NCBI GenBank assembly: GCA_022592435.1 | Contig: JABYQS010000591.1 | Location: 1-17,589, forward strand | DNA length: 17,589 bases | Source of the DNA: Cerioporus squamosus | Lineage: Eukaryota > Basidiomycota > Agaricomycetes > Polyporales > Polyporaceae | Direction: 5' to 3' | Part shown: positions 9,180 to 17,589 of the stretch, piece after piece | Layout of the letters: each line of letters begins with the position of its first letter | Numbering within the stretch: position 1 is the first letter of the stretch | The notes under the pieces: model-generated | The model's input: the letters and a program-made list of their open reading frames with translations, nothing else | What the model was told of the DNA's origin: nothing | The model's database searches: none | Made by a program: the position numbers and the translations under genes

Positions 9180-9876
9180 TCAGTGAGCTATCGCGCGATC
9201 TATAGTATGCGTGCTTACCAATATCACGCATAATGTGATCCAAACCCGTCGGGAACGTCGCGGACCACCAAGGAGCGGCTGCCTCTCTGGGTCGCCTTGG
9301 CTAGAATCCCTGCACCGTTCCCGTCTCTGTTGGGTACTCGCCAATACCTCCTCGCGGTGCTGCTGAAGCTGCACTATTAAAGGACTGCACGCCGCCTTCC
9401 TCTCTTCAACAATCGCCAGTCGTTGCTCATGTCGCTCATCCCCTGCAACCACGGAAAGGCTCAAATCGCACAGACACAGCTAGCACCGCGAGGAAGCACC
9501 TACGTTCCGCCGGAAACCGTCCCAGCAGAGCATCCCTTGCTCTTTCCTCCTCATTCAGCGCATCCAGGTACTGCCGCACCTTCCCGATGGCCCTATCGAC
9601 CGAGGCGGCGTTCGAGAGCGCACGGACCTGCTTCTCGGTGAGCTCCCCTGTCCTGCGCAGCCGCTCCACCCGCGCAGCGGCGTCCTTGTACTGGCCCGAG
9701 AGCCGCGCGCACTCCTCGAGGTGCTGGGTGCAGTACTTGCCCCACCCCCGGAACGTCGCGCTGCAGGGCGTCTCGCCGTCCGGGAGGAGGGCCTGGCAAG
9801 ACTTCCTTCGCGGTGCGTGCATCGTGGGCGATCGCGGTCTCTGGCTCGGACGCATGGGTGTCAGCGTTCGGGTCAA
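9180..9876 (-). CDS. Zinc-knuckle/coiled-coil family protein, copy 4 (two exons)
   Basis: Exon 1 (9876-9504) and exon 2 (9442-9180) join in phase 1 across a 61-nt intron (9443-9503; donor GTAGGT, acceptor TTGCAG), giving 211 aa. From the outermost Met, the knuckle is C27, C38, C49, H52 in the pattern CQALLPDGETPC...KYCTQH. A later Met at 9822 would give a leader like those of the other copies and 193 aa. The helical region ends LLGRFPAE where the others have HRRFF, so this copy is the most diverged. Exon 2 begins RDERHEQRLA followed by a Glu/Lys/Gln-rich coil. It is the last copy in the minus-strand series and is divergent from the TBC gene. Function unknown. Confidence 0.66.
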
Positions 9877-10508
9877 GCAGCACCAGCGGCGGTCGATCCG
9901 GAGGGGGGATGGCCCCGCACACTGGGGAGAGGGGGTAGATGCAGCGGCTTGTGGTAGTGATGATGGGGTGGTGGGACTGGAGAAAGGATGGCAGGGGACA
10001 TTACCTGTGCGTGGTGTATTCTTCTATCTTGCGGCCTGGGTATTTACTCACGAGTGTTGTGATCTTATCCGCCTTCGCGGTAGGTTATGGTCATCGTCCG
10101 AAAGCAGGTGCTGACGCCTTCGTGCCACACACGCGTCCGCGGTTCGGTACAGCCTCCGTGGGCGCCTGTACTTACTGAACGTGCTGTTGGAATAGCTGTG
10201 AGAGCGCAATGTTGCGTCGGAATTAAAGGGTATGTAGCGAGCAACAATCTAGGTGATGCAGGTCGACGGTATAAGTTGAGGACAAGGAGATCGAGCCTGA
10301 GTTGGCGGGAGGAGGACTTGTAGAACGATCAATCTTATCTTATCTAGAGTGCATGCTGAGCGCTAGCGGCAACATGCCGTCACCGCCAACGAACCGTCGC
10401 GTCTTACCCCGGACCTCCGACTTGCCTCAGACCTGTATACCCTCCAACTACTCCCAACGTCGACTTCGACTCTCGTGAAAGCAATTCCTGTAGCCTACTA
10501 CTGCCTGG
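9877..10508. promoter_or_regulatory. Divergent intergenic region between copy 4 and the TBC gene
   Basis: About 630 bp separate the starts of two oppositely oriented genes, so promoters for both should lie here. A TATAAG-like sequence occurs at about 10271, some 240 bp upstream of the TBC start; nothing else stands out. No gene is supported. Confidence 0.35.
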
Positions 10509-12657
10509 ATGGAAGATGGCGCGCCTCAGAGACTGGAGGACCTCGACTGGCAAGCACTTAGGACGATGAGCCTTCAGCCGCACGGCTTTGGAGAGGAACG
10601 GGTACGAATATGGTGAGTAGATGTGTTTCAGTGTTACGTGCACATGCATGAACATGCATAGGCCCCAGCTTGTACACATAGATCCCAAGCAAGTGCGGGA
10701 AACACACGAAACCCCATACGACGTGTGGTCGGATACTACCTTCGAGCAGGCTTTGGAGGACCCCGTCCTGGAGGAGAAGCCACATGTGGACGAACGCCAG
10801 ATTGAGTTGGACACGGATCGCTCGTTTGTCTTGTATCCAGTAGGTGAACACTTCCCCCTAGTACCTCACGGCCGGCGGCTCATGCTGGTGGCGCGACAGA
10901 GGGCGTGAGCCATCGAGAGAAGTTGCAAGCGGCGTTGAACCGGTTGATCGTCTCTGTCTTTCGACGTAGGCCGCGGCTACACTACTTCCAGGTATGTGAC
11001 GCAGTTTCCTCTCGCGTGCGTCGTTACGAACCGTTCGACGGGCAGGGCTACCATGACATTGTCTCGGTTATATTCCTCACCTTGCCCAAGGAGCTCCATC
11101 TACCCGTCACAGAGAAACTGAGCTTGCATCGCGTCCGGGACTCTATGGGTGCGAACCTCGACCCGGTAGTCGGACTACTACGGTATGCCCATCTCTTAGT
11201 TCTTCCCCGAGCGGACTGACGTTCGCGCAAACAGGATTCTGAAGAGGCTGTTGCACCTCGCAGATGAGAAGTTCGCTGCTACTCTGGATAGGTATGTCGT
11301 CATTTCCACGCTATTGATGGTCAGTTCCGACCTTACCTGCATGTATAGCACCGCCCCATTACCCTACTTCGCTCTGTCTAATTTGCTCACGCTCTTCTCT
11401 CATGATGTTCCGACATTGCCTCTCATCCAACACATCTTCGACTACCTGCTGTCTCGGCCGCCAATAGTTGTCGTATATCTTGCTGCGGCGGTGAGTGCCG
11501 ATTTAATCGTGTTGTCCAACGAGATGTACTCGTACTGACGTGCTATCGCTGTCCAGCTGACGCTTGCGCGTCGAGAAGAGGTCCGAGTGCTGGAAGAGGA
11601 AGGAGAAGAGGGCATGATGCACTCCCTACTCACCGCCCTCCCAAACCTGTACGAGGAAGGCGAGGAGATCGCTGTCGAGGCCAAGACGGAGGAGTCTGAG
11701 AACACCGCAGATCGTCCGTTCAAGACAGAGGACGCCCCATCTACTATACCCGAAGGAGGAGCTCCTGTCACAGCCGCCACCGCAGATCCCCCGACTGGCC
11801 CAGAAGCTCCTGATATCCAGGGTCCTGCTCAGGGTGTCAAGGAGGACCCTGAAGAAGGCTCGCAAGCAGACGATGCTTCTGCGGTCCCGGACCCAGAACC
11901 CGCCACCACAACCGACACACCAGCTTCTGATGACGTTCCTCCTCCGATTGGCGAGAATGGAGCGCACGAAGTCGATGCGCGCTCCGTCGACCCAACATCA
12001 TCGCCAGATGCGACTGTCGAGGTTAAGGTGGAGCGATCGGAACCACCACTACCTGAGGCTGAGGATGAGAAGCGCGTATCGCGAACGGCCTCTCCCGAGC
12101 CACTGGAGCACGAACCTCGTCCGCAACGAGCACGGATCTCGGTAACGGCCCTCCTCCGGCATGCGGACGAGCTCTTCACGCTCTACCCGCCGACACATCC
12201 CGGTATCGCGCTCACTTCGATCATGGGCCCACAAAGCGTGATGCTCACCTGGTCAGAGCGCGCCTCCGAGCTCCCGGACGACGACGAGGCGGAGCTCATG
12301 GTCACCCGCCCGGAGCTCATCGTCCTCCCCTACGTCGAGCACGAAGAAGAGGACGAGGGCGGGAAGGAGAAGCGCCGTCGGGACAAGGAGAAGGAGGAGC
12401 GACGGAGACGGAAGCTGCGCAAGCCGCGCCGGCTGACGGATATGGTCGTGCAGCGGAAGACGATGGTTGCGGGCGCGGTGCTCGTGTTGGGTGTGGCGAT
12501 GGCCGTGTATGGGCTTAATGGCGGCATGCCTGGAGGGAACGGGCACCATCGCCATGGGTTCGGGAAGGAGTGGAGGAAGGTCGGGAGGCTGCTGGGCGGC
12601 GTCATCATGGGCGCGGGTGGGAGGGTCTATGAGGGTATCAGGCGTGGGCTGGAGTAG
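10509..12657 (+). CDS. TBC-domain Rab GTPase-activating protein, Gyp8/TBC1D20 type (seven exons)
   Basis: Seven exons (10509-10612, 10662-10843, 10900-10991, 11046-11182, 11235-11291, 11349-11490, 11557-12657) join in frame to 604 aa across introns of 49-66 nt with GT...AG ends. An in-frame TAG at 10491 supports ATG 10509. The two catalytic fingers of TBC domains are present: IELDTDR (Arg finger R88) and YFQ (Gln finger Q126, split from GYHDI by an intron). EKLSLHRVRDSM and PYFALSNLLTLFSHDV are typical of the Gyp8/TBC1D20 branch, whose members act on Rab1/Ypt-type GTPases at the endoplasmic reticulum and early Golgi. After the TBC domain comes a roughly 130-residue acidic, Pro/Ser-rich linker, then HADELFTLYPPTHPGI, a Lys/Arg stretch and a single hydrophobic segment (about 540-560), consistent with a C-terminal membrane anchor. 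The second intron has an alternative donor a few bases upstream. Confidence 0.9.
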
Positions 12658-13023
12658 AAGCCTTTGTCGTTGTTGTCTTCCCGGTTTTTCTCTACCTTGT
12701 ATCACTCGGACTGTAGCGCGCGATAACCTAAGTATTTGCACTACAATGCGATGCGGGAGGTAATGGTACAATTGAGATGCGTGTGGTATATGCTACCGGA
12801 GATCGTCCCAAGTGATAAGAGCATAGCGAGAAAGGGTACAGAGCAGATGGGATGGGGATGTACAAGAATGAGGCTAACTACAGGAATAAATACTGCATGC
12901 AAATGATTGGGTTCGACTTACAGACTTACTTCTACGGTACTGCTGCCTGCACCAGGCGAGGACTCCAAGATGACGACGCGCACAGAACGGACGGGACGAA
13001 ACGACTGGCGAACTACGGCAGGA
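12658..13023. other. Convergent 3' region between TBC and DUF6699 genes
   Basis: The two flanking genes end towards each other. On the plus strand an AATAAA at 12885-12890 could be the polyadenylation signal of the TBC gene. No coding sequence is supported. Confidence 0.4.
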
Positions 13024-14228
13024 CTAGGTGGGACCCGGCTTGCGCGTCTTGATCTCGAACATGCCCTCCTTGCCCTTCTGGATGCCCTCCATGATGACGC
13101 GGCCCATGAGGTAGTCGACGCGGCGGATGCCCTGGCTGCGCTCCTCGTCGGAGCGACAGCGCTCGGCCCACGCCTCCGCGACGTGCGCACGCGCCTCGGC
13201 GGTCATCTCGACGTTGTAGTAGTCCGCGTTCTGGATCTGCGTCCACATGCAGTAGTGGATCGCGGCGAAGAGCTCGTAGAGCGTGACTCCGGACGGGTTC
13301 TGCGCCTCGACGTCGATGTACCACGGCAGCCGCTCGTGGTAGAGGCGCATCATCGGGAGCGGGGGCTCGCAGACGAAGCGCATGAGGTCCCAGTTGTTGA
13401 GCGCGCGGTCCTTAAGGGCGCGGAACTGGATCGAGCTGGGGGACTCGCGCAGGTCGAGGTACATGGGCGGTTTCGACGCGTTGTACCGGATGTAGGGGTG
13501 TAGGACGACCTTCTCCTGAACTGTGCAGTGGAGAAAGATATGAGTATGGAGAAGCATGGTCGGAGGAAGTGCGATCGCGTACCGCCGTTGCCTCCGAAGG
13601 ACTTCGATCGTGCCCGGTTCCCTAGTAGACCGCTCAGGAAGCCTGCTCCCGACAAGCTGAAGTCCGTCCGCCATTCCCTGGGCGGACGCTTGAGGGCTTC
13701 AGCGGCGTTCCCGCGTAGGGACGTCTTGCGCGATATCGAACGACTGGACAGAGAGGCGGAGGACGGGCTGGAGGAGAGGGACACGCTCCGCGAGAGGGTC
13801 GGAGTGTTACCACGGGGAGCGAGATGGCGTCGCTCATACCCGTCGTCAATAGCACTGTCCCAAGCCGAAGGCGGACTTCTGTCGATATCCTCCTGCGTGG
13901 CGAGCGGACGCGGCCAGCCCGACGAAGGGCTGACGCCGAAGCCAGACTGGACGTTGGGCATGACGGCCATGCCGGCGGGTGCACCGAGCATCGGAGTCGA
14001 CATCATGGACGACGAGCCCCACGACATCGGTGTGCCCGCTTGCGAGTCGTATCCAGGCCATGGCGAGGGCCCGAGGAAGCCTGGTCCGGGGCTGAAGGAC
14101 TGGGGCGGTGCGACGCCAGGCGTGCGGAGGGAGTCCCAGGACGCGAATGCGTTCGCGTGGTGGCCCATCATCGGCGGCATCGAGGCGGAGCCATCGACGA
14201 GAGGCGGCATGTCGTGGAAGTCGCCCAT
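13024..14228 (-). CDS. DUF6699-domain protein (two exons)
   Basis: Exon 1 (14228-13583) and exon 2 (13520-13024) join in phase 1 across a 62-nt intron (13521-13582; donor GTACGC, acceptor CACAG), giving 380 aa. The N-terminal 200 residues are low-complexity (Pro, Ser, Gly, Met-rich) and look disordered. The C-terminal half is the conserved DUF6699 domain of basidiomycetes: KPPMYLDLRESPSSIQFRAL, NNWDLMRFVCEPPLPMMRLY, WYIDVEAQNPSGVTLYELF, then ADYYNVEM and RRVDYLMGRVIMEGI. The first Met after an in-frame TAG is at 14228. No signal peptide is seen. The biochemical role of DUF6699 is not known to me. The gene is convergent with the TBC gene and divergent from the Rid-family gene. Confidence 0.88.
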
Positions 14229-14729
14229 GGCGATGGCGAGGAGGGCGAGATGGACGAGGATAAAGACGAGCAGCTGCCAGAGGCTGAGCTATGCGGACAC
14301 GAGGCGCAGCTTCCGTGACCTGAGCGCTGGGGCGGTTGCGGTAGACGCATCGGTCCGACTGGCAGGCGGAGGTATTGGCACTCGGTGTGTGCGCTCGACG
14401 CTGTCGCCGACGACGTCGAGGTGTGCTCCGTCGTTGTCGGGAGCATCGCCGCTGGTCGAGATGACGTCGTTGAGGTCCGCTCCGGCGGTGCACCGCCGCC
14501 CACAACCTCTGTTTCCTACCATCACCATGCTGCATTATTTGTCCCTCGTGCCTTTGCTACGCCTGTCGTCTTCAGAACGACAGGGAGCTCGACTCGAGTC
14601 AGTGAGGTCGACATAGAGTCAGCACTTTTCGAGTCATGCCAGGGATGGACATTGGATAAAGGTACGTGGTCGCTGTGTCTATGTTCCATACCGTATCCGT
14701 CTCCCGCCCCCGCCGCCTTGCCATCCAAC
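14229..14729. promoter_or_regulatory. Divergent promoter region, DUF6699 / Rid-family gene
   Basis: About 500 bp separate the two divergent start codons. A GGATAAAGG sequence at about 14654 lies some 75 bp upstream of the Rid-family ATG and is a weak TATA candidate. A plus-strand frame enters the Rid gene from upstream without a stop, but that part shows no family similarity and is probably untranslated. Confidence 0.35.
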
Positions 14730-15110
14730 ATGCAACACTTCCGTACCAACAACCCATACGAGAAGAAGTTTGGGTACTCGAGAGCCGTTCGGAAAGGACC
14801 CCTCATCTTCGTCTCGGGCACGACATCCATCGACCCCGACTCCGGCGAGCTGCGCCATCCCGGATCAGCGTACGACCAAGCCAAAGCGATCTTCGACGAG
14901 ATTGTGCGCGCTGTGACGGCGCTCGGCGGGACGAAAGTGGACATCGTGCGCGTGAGGATGTTCGTCGCGAGGGACGAGGACACTGGCAAGGTGGGGGATG
15001 CGTTGAGGGATGCTCTGGGCGGTGTGGGTCCAGCGGCGACGATGATTGTGGGCGCACGGTTTGTCTCGTCGGAGATGCTCGTGGAGATCGAGGCGGATGC
15101 GGTCGTTTAG
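14730..15110 (+). CDS. Rid/YjgF/YER057c/UK114-family protein
   Basis: A single uninterrupted exon encodes 126 aa, the usual size for this family of small trimeric proteins. RidA proper hydrolyses reactive enamine/imine intermediates; other subfamilies have unknown roles. Family signatures are FVSGTTSIDPDSG, AYDQAKAIFDEIVRAV, VRVRMFV and a C terminus LVEIEADAVV. R110 falls where the catalytic Arg of RidA lies, but the surrounding residues (GARFVSSEM) differ from the RidA wording, so the subfamily and activity are uncertain. Start ATG 14730 gives an N terminus (MQHFRTNNPYEKKFGYSRAV) that fits the domain. No targeting peptide is seen, suggesting a cytosolic protein. Confidence 0.88.
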   Translation: MQHFRTNNPYEKKFGYSRAVRKGPLIFVSGTTSIDPDSGELRHPGSAYDQAKAIFDEIVRAVTALGGTKVDIVRVRMFVARDEDTGKVGDALRDALGGVGPAATMIVGARFVSSEMLVEIEADAVV

Positions 15111-17589
15111 GTGCGTCTCACATACATGCTGTTACTGCAACCAACAGCGGTCCCGTAGGCATGACCGGTTGGTTTATGGGTCACGAAGGGTGCTAGGTCT
15201 ATATGCTGCGTGTACTCCTCGTCGAGTAGTGGGTGAGTTCCCATTTTTCAAACCGAAACGATTGCTGCCTGAAAAGTGCTACCAGGGTTTTCAGTGGTTG
15301 TATGCAACACGACGCACGTACTCCCACAATGGGGTATCTTGTGCAGGTTGACCATAATGATGTCACCACAGTCGCCCATGGCCGTCCGCTCAAGCATCGC
15401 ACAAACCGTGATAGGTTGTCCTTGTCTAACGGGGCACATATGCGCGTCCTTCTCTCCCGACCTCTTCTCCAGAGATCGGCGGAGCTTCTTGACCCGCGTC
15501 ATATGTGCTTCAGAAGCGTTCTCGCTGCTTAACCGAGCTCGTCAGATGTAGAGGCCATGCAGCATGGCATTGCGTCGCAGTGTCCGTCTCTGAATCACAT
15601 GCCTCGTGATGTCGTCCTCCTACATCGCTATTCTCAGCTGTTGCTACGGCATTTAGAGCCAGACATATCCGCCGAGGGATGACCTTATGCCCAAGGTATC
15701 CTGCTCGAGTCATCAATTCAGTGCGTTGAACCTTGGTCTACATCCTTCTCGGATACAAGGCCATTCAGCGCTCCTTTGTATACGCACGTTCGCGCTACCG
15801 TTCAACTTAGGCGAAGAATGGAGAGATGAAAGGCATGAGATCTTGTCTTCCTTATCTTTCGCAGTGCGTCGTCATGTTGCCGTTGTTGCGCTGACTGCTC
15901 GTAGAATCCACACTCAACCGCTGCGCCATACGGTCGCCGAGGATCCGACTGGCGTAAGTTTGAAACGGCCAACGCACTCCGAAATGAGCGCAAGCCTGTT
16001 GCTTTCATCTCGTCTTCCGTCTGGTTCAGGTTACTCCCGCACCACCCTCATTTCTCGCCAGCCACCGCCCGCCTTGTCTGACAAGGTTCAGAGTTCTGTG
16101 GCCTCAGCCTCGCAACCGCGCCCGCAGGTATGATGCTGGCTTCTCTTCTATCCCGGATCATGAGCTGTGCAGCTAAGCTTGGTTTTGCCCTGAAGCGCAT
16201 CGCAAGATTCGCGCCCCAGATTGCTCTGCCAAACCCAGCGACACTGACAACTCCAGCCTAGTCGTGATGTGGTGCGCCACCACTACTGCTGGGCCCAGTG
16301 GGCCGGGATGTGACGGGTTGAGGACCTCGGGAGGGTGTCTGAACCTGAACGCAGACTCGGAGGATCGGTAGCGGTGCGCTCGTGTTTTGTTCTTCCGGCG
16401 TACGCGCGCTGAACACCTGGCAGTAGGGAACGCATGAGCATCTCGCCCGCCGATCTGGGGCTAACCACACGAGCCGCAAAAGGAGCCGCGCCAGACATTG
16501 TATTTCCATCTTCTCACGTTCATCTCCCAGCACCCTGCACGCTTCTAGCAGCCAGCCAGCGGGCGACGCGTTCGTGCGCATCCTCCGGTCCCCGGAGTGA
16601 CGACGGGGCGTGCGCGACTGATGCGCACCGTGCGGACGTCAAGCACCCTCGCGCCAACCTTGTGAGACTCGCCTGCGCCGTCCGGGCCCAGACCTCATGT
16701 CGGCACTTGGCGACCGTCCGATACTTTTCGCGCCGGTGAGTGTTCACTGCCGCCACCGCCCTCGATTGCTATGTCTTGATTCGCGGCTCATATCAATACT
16801 GTACCACCAACAGAGGCGTTCATATCCGCGACGGCCCCAAGAGGCAGAGGCGTACGCCGTACCACCATGGCCTCCTGCGCCACATGCAAGTCAGAGTCGC
16901 GTCCTCGCCAAGTTAATACAACGACCCCTCCGCATGACCGCAGCCCAGGCCCCGGAGGCTATTCCTTTCCGCAAAGGCCATGGCGGCGGATGTATACGCC
17001 TCCCGGGCCGCCTCCAGCAGCAGCAGGGAGAAGATCGGATGGGTAAACCGTTGAATAATCGATTGGGGCTCCGTACTGCTGAGGCCTGAGGCTGGGCGAG
17101 GTAAGTCCTTGCCCCCCGCTCGATTGTCTTATTTTGCGGTGCTTATCGGTCCAAAAATCAATATCGCGCTGCCTGCAGGCAAGCATTTGCCAGGACGATA
17201 CCCTGAGGCGGTGCGACTCGCGAGGCTCCCGAGTCCCAGGTGAGGTGCCCCCCGGCGTACGGTCATCAGCTCCGTACACGTGCAGGAGAGAGGCCACGTT
17301 GCACCGTGCACGGGGGCGAGTCCTGGCTGAGAAAGGCAATGGGGGCGACTCCGTCGTCGTCATCCCGCGCGTGCGCTGGGGCTCGTCATCGACCATGCAG
17401 AGAACATGGATGGCGCGAAGATACGTCGGCTAGGGCAGCGAAGCAGCTCGCCAGGACGCGGAAGCTGCGTTCCGGCAGTTATCGGGCCCCATCTCCGGGC
17501 CGGTTGCGCACGCAGAAGGACCCGGGGAAGAACGCACGCACGTACGGGAGGGGAGGGTAACGCGCTGCTGGAATTGCTATCACGCGCAT
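15111..17589. other. 2.5-kb right flank, no supported gene
   Basis: No frame shows a family motif. The longest open frames (about 100-150 codons on either strand, for example around 15687-16133 plus and 16959-17396 minus) are Ser/Arg/Pro-rich, overlap others and lack convincing splice partners. A minus-strand A-box-like TGGCGCAGCGG at 15928-15918 has no B box. A short-exon gene or a gene continuing past the right edge cannot be excluded. Confidence 0.4.

Noticed and set aside
12253..12771. 172-codon minus-strand frame
   Set aside because: It is antisense to the C-terminal part of the TBC gene; its Leu/Pro-rich composition follows from the opposite strand.
13528..14616. 362-codon plus-strand frame
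   Set aside because: It is antisense to the DUF6699 gene and shows no domain of its own.
15850..15950. Possible tRNA gene on the minus strand, with an A box TGGCGCAGCGG at 15928-15918
   Set aside because: No B box follows at a usual distance and no cloverleaf can be drawn.

Overview
The window looks like nuclear DNA of an agaricomycete fungus (Basidiomycota), probably a polypore relative. The genes are GC-rich and broken by short introns of about 49-67 nt with GT...AG ends. Two recognisable families, DUF6699 and a DUF4246 protein of this type, are common in such fungi. The organism assignment is inference from gene content.

Left and centre (about 1.4-9.9 kb): four diverged copies of one small two-exon gene family lie on the minus strand at about 1.4-2.4, 6.5-7.1, 7.7-8.6 and 9.2-9.9 kb. 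I do not recognise a named family. Exon 1 of each carries a putative zinc knuckle, C-x(9-10)-C-x(10-15)-C-x2-H, followed by helical sequence. A short intron then falls at the same place and phase in all four, and exon 2 opens with a conserved coiled-coil motif. Copy 2 is probably a pseudogene: it has a 2-bp frameshifting insertion and a perfect 27-bp tandem duplication that doubles its C-x2-H half. A two-exon DUF4246 gene, probably an Fe(II)/2-oxoglutarate-type oxygenase, lies between copies 1 and 2. So does an 825-bp repeat with long inverted arms. Each arm holds tRNA-like Pol III A and B boxes, and a 23+1+23 nt perfect palindrome sits in the middle.

Right (about 10.5-15.1 kb): conserved housekeeping-type genes. 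A seven-exon TBC-domain Rab GAP of the Gyp8/TBC1D20 type (plus strand, with a C-terminal membrane anchor) converges on a two-exon DUF6699 gene (minus). The DUF6699 gene is divergent from an intron-less Rid/YjgF/UK114-family gene (plus).

The outer 1.4 kb on the left and 2.5 kb on the right hold no gene I can support. All exon boundaries were read by eye from splice signals, frame continuity and family motifs; no transcript or database support was available.
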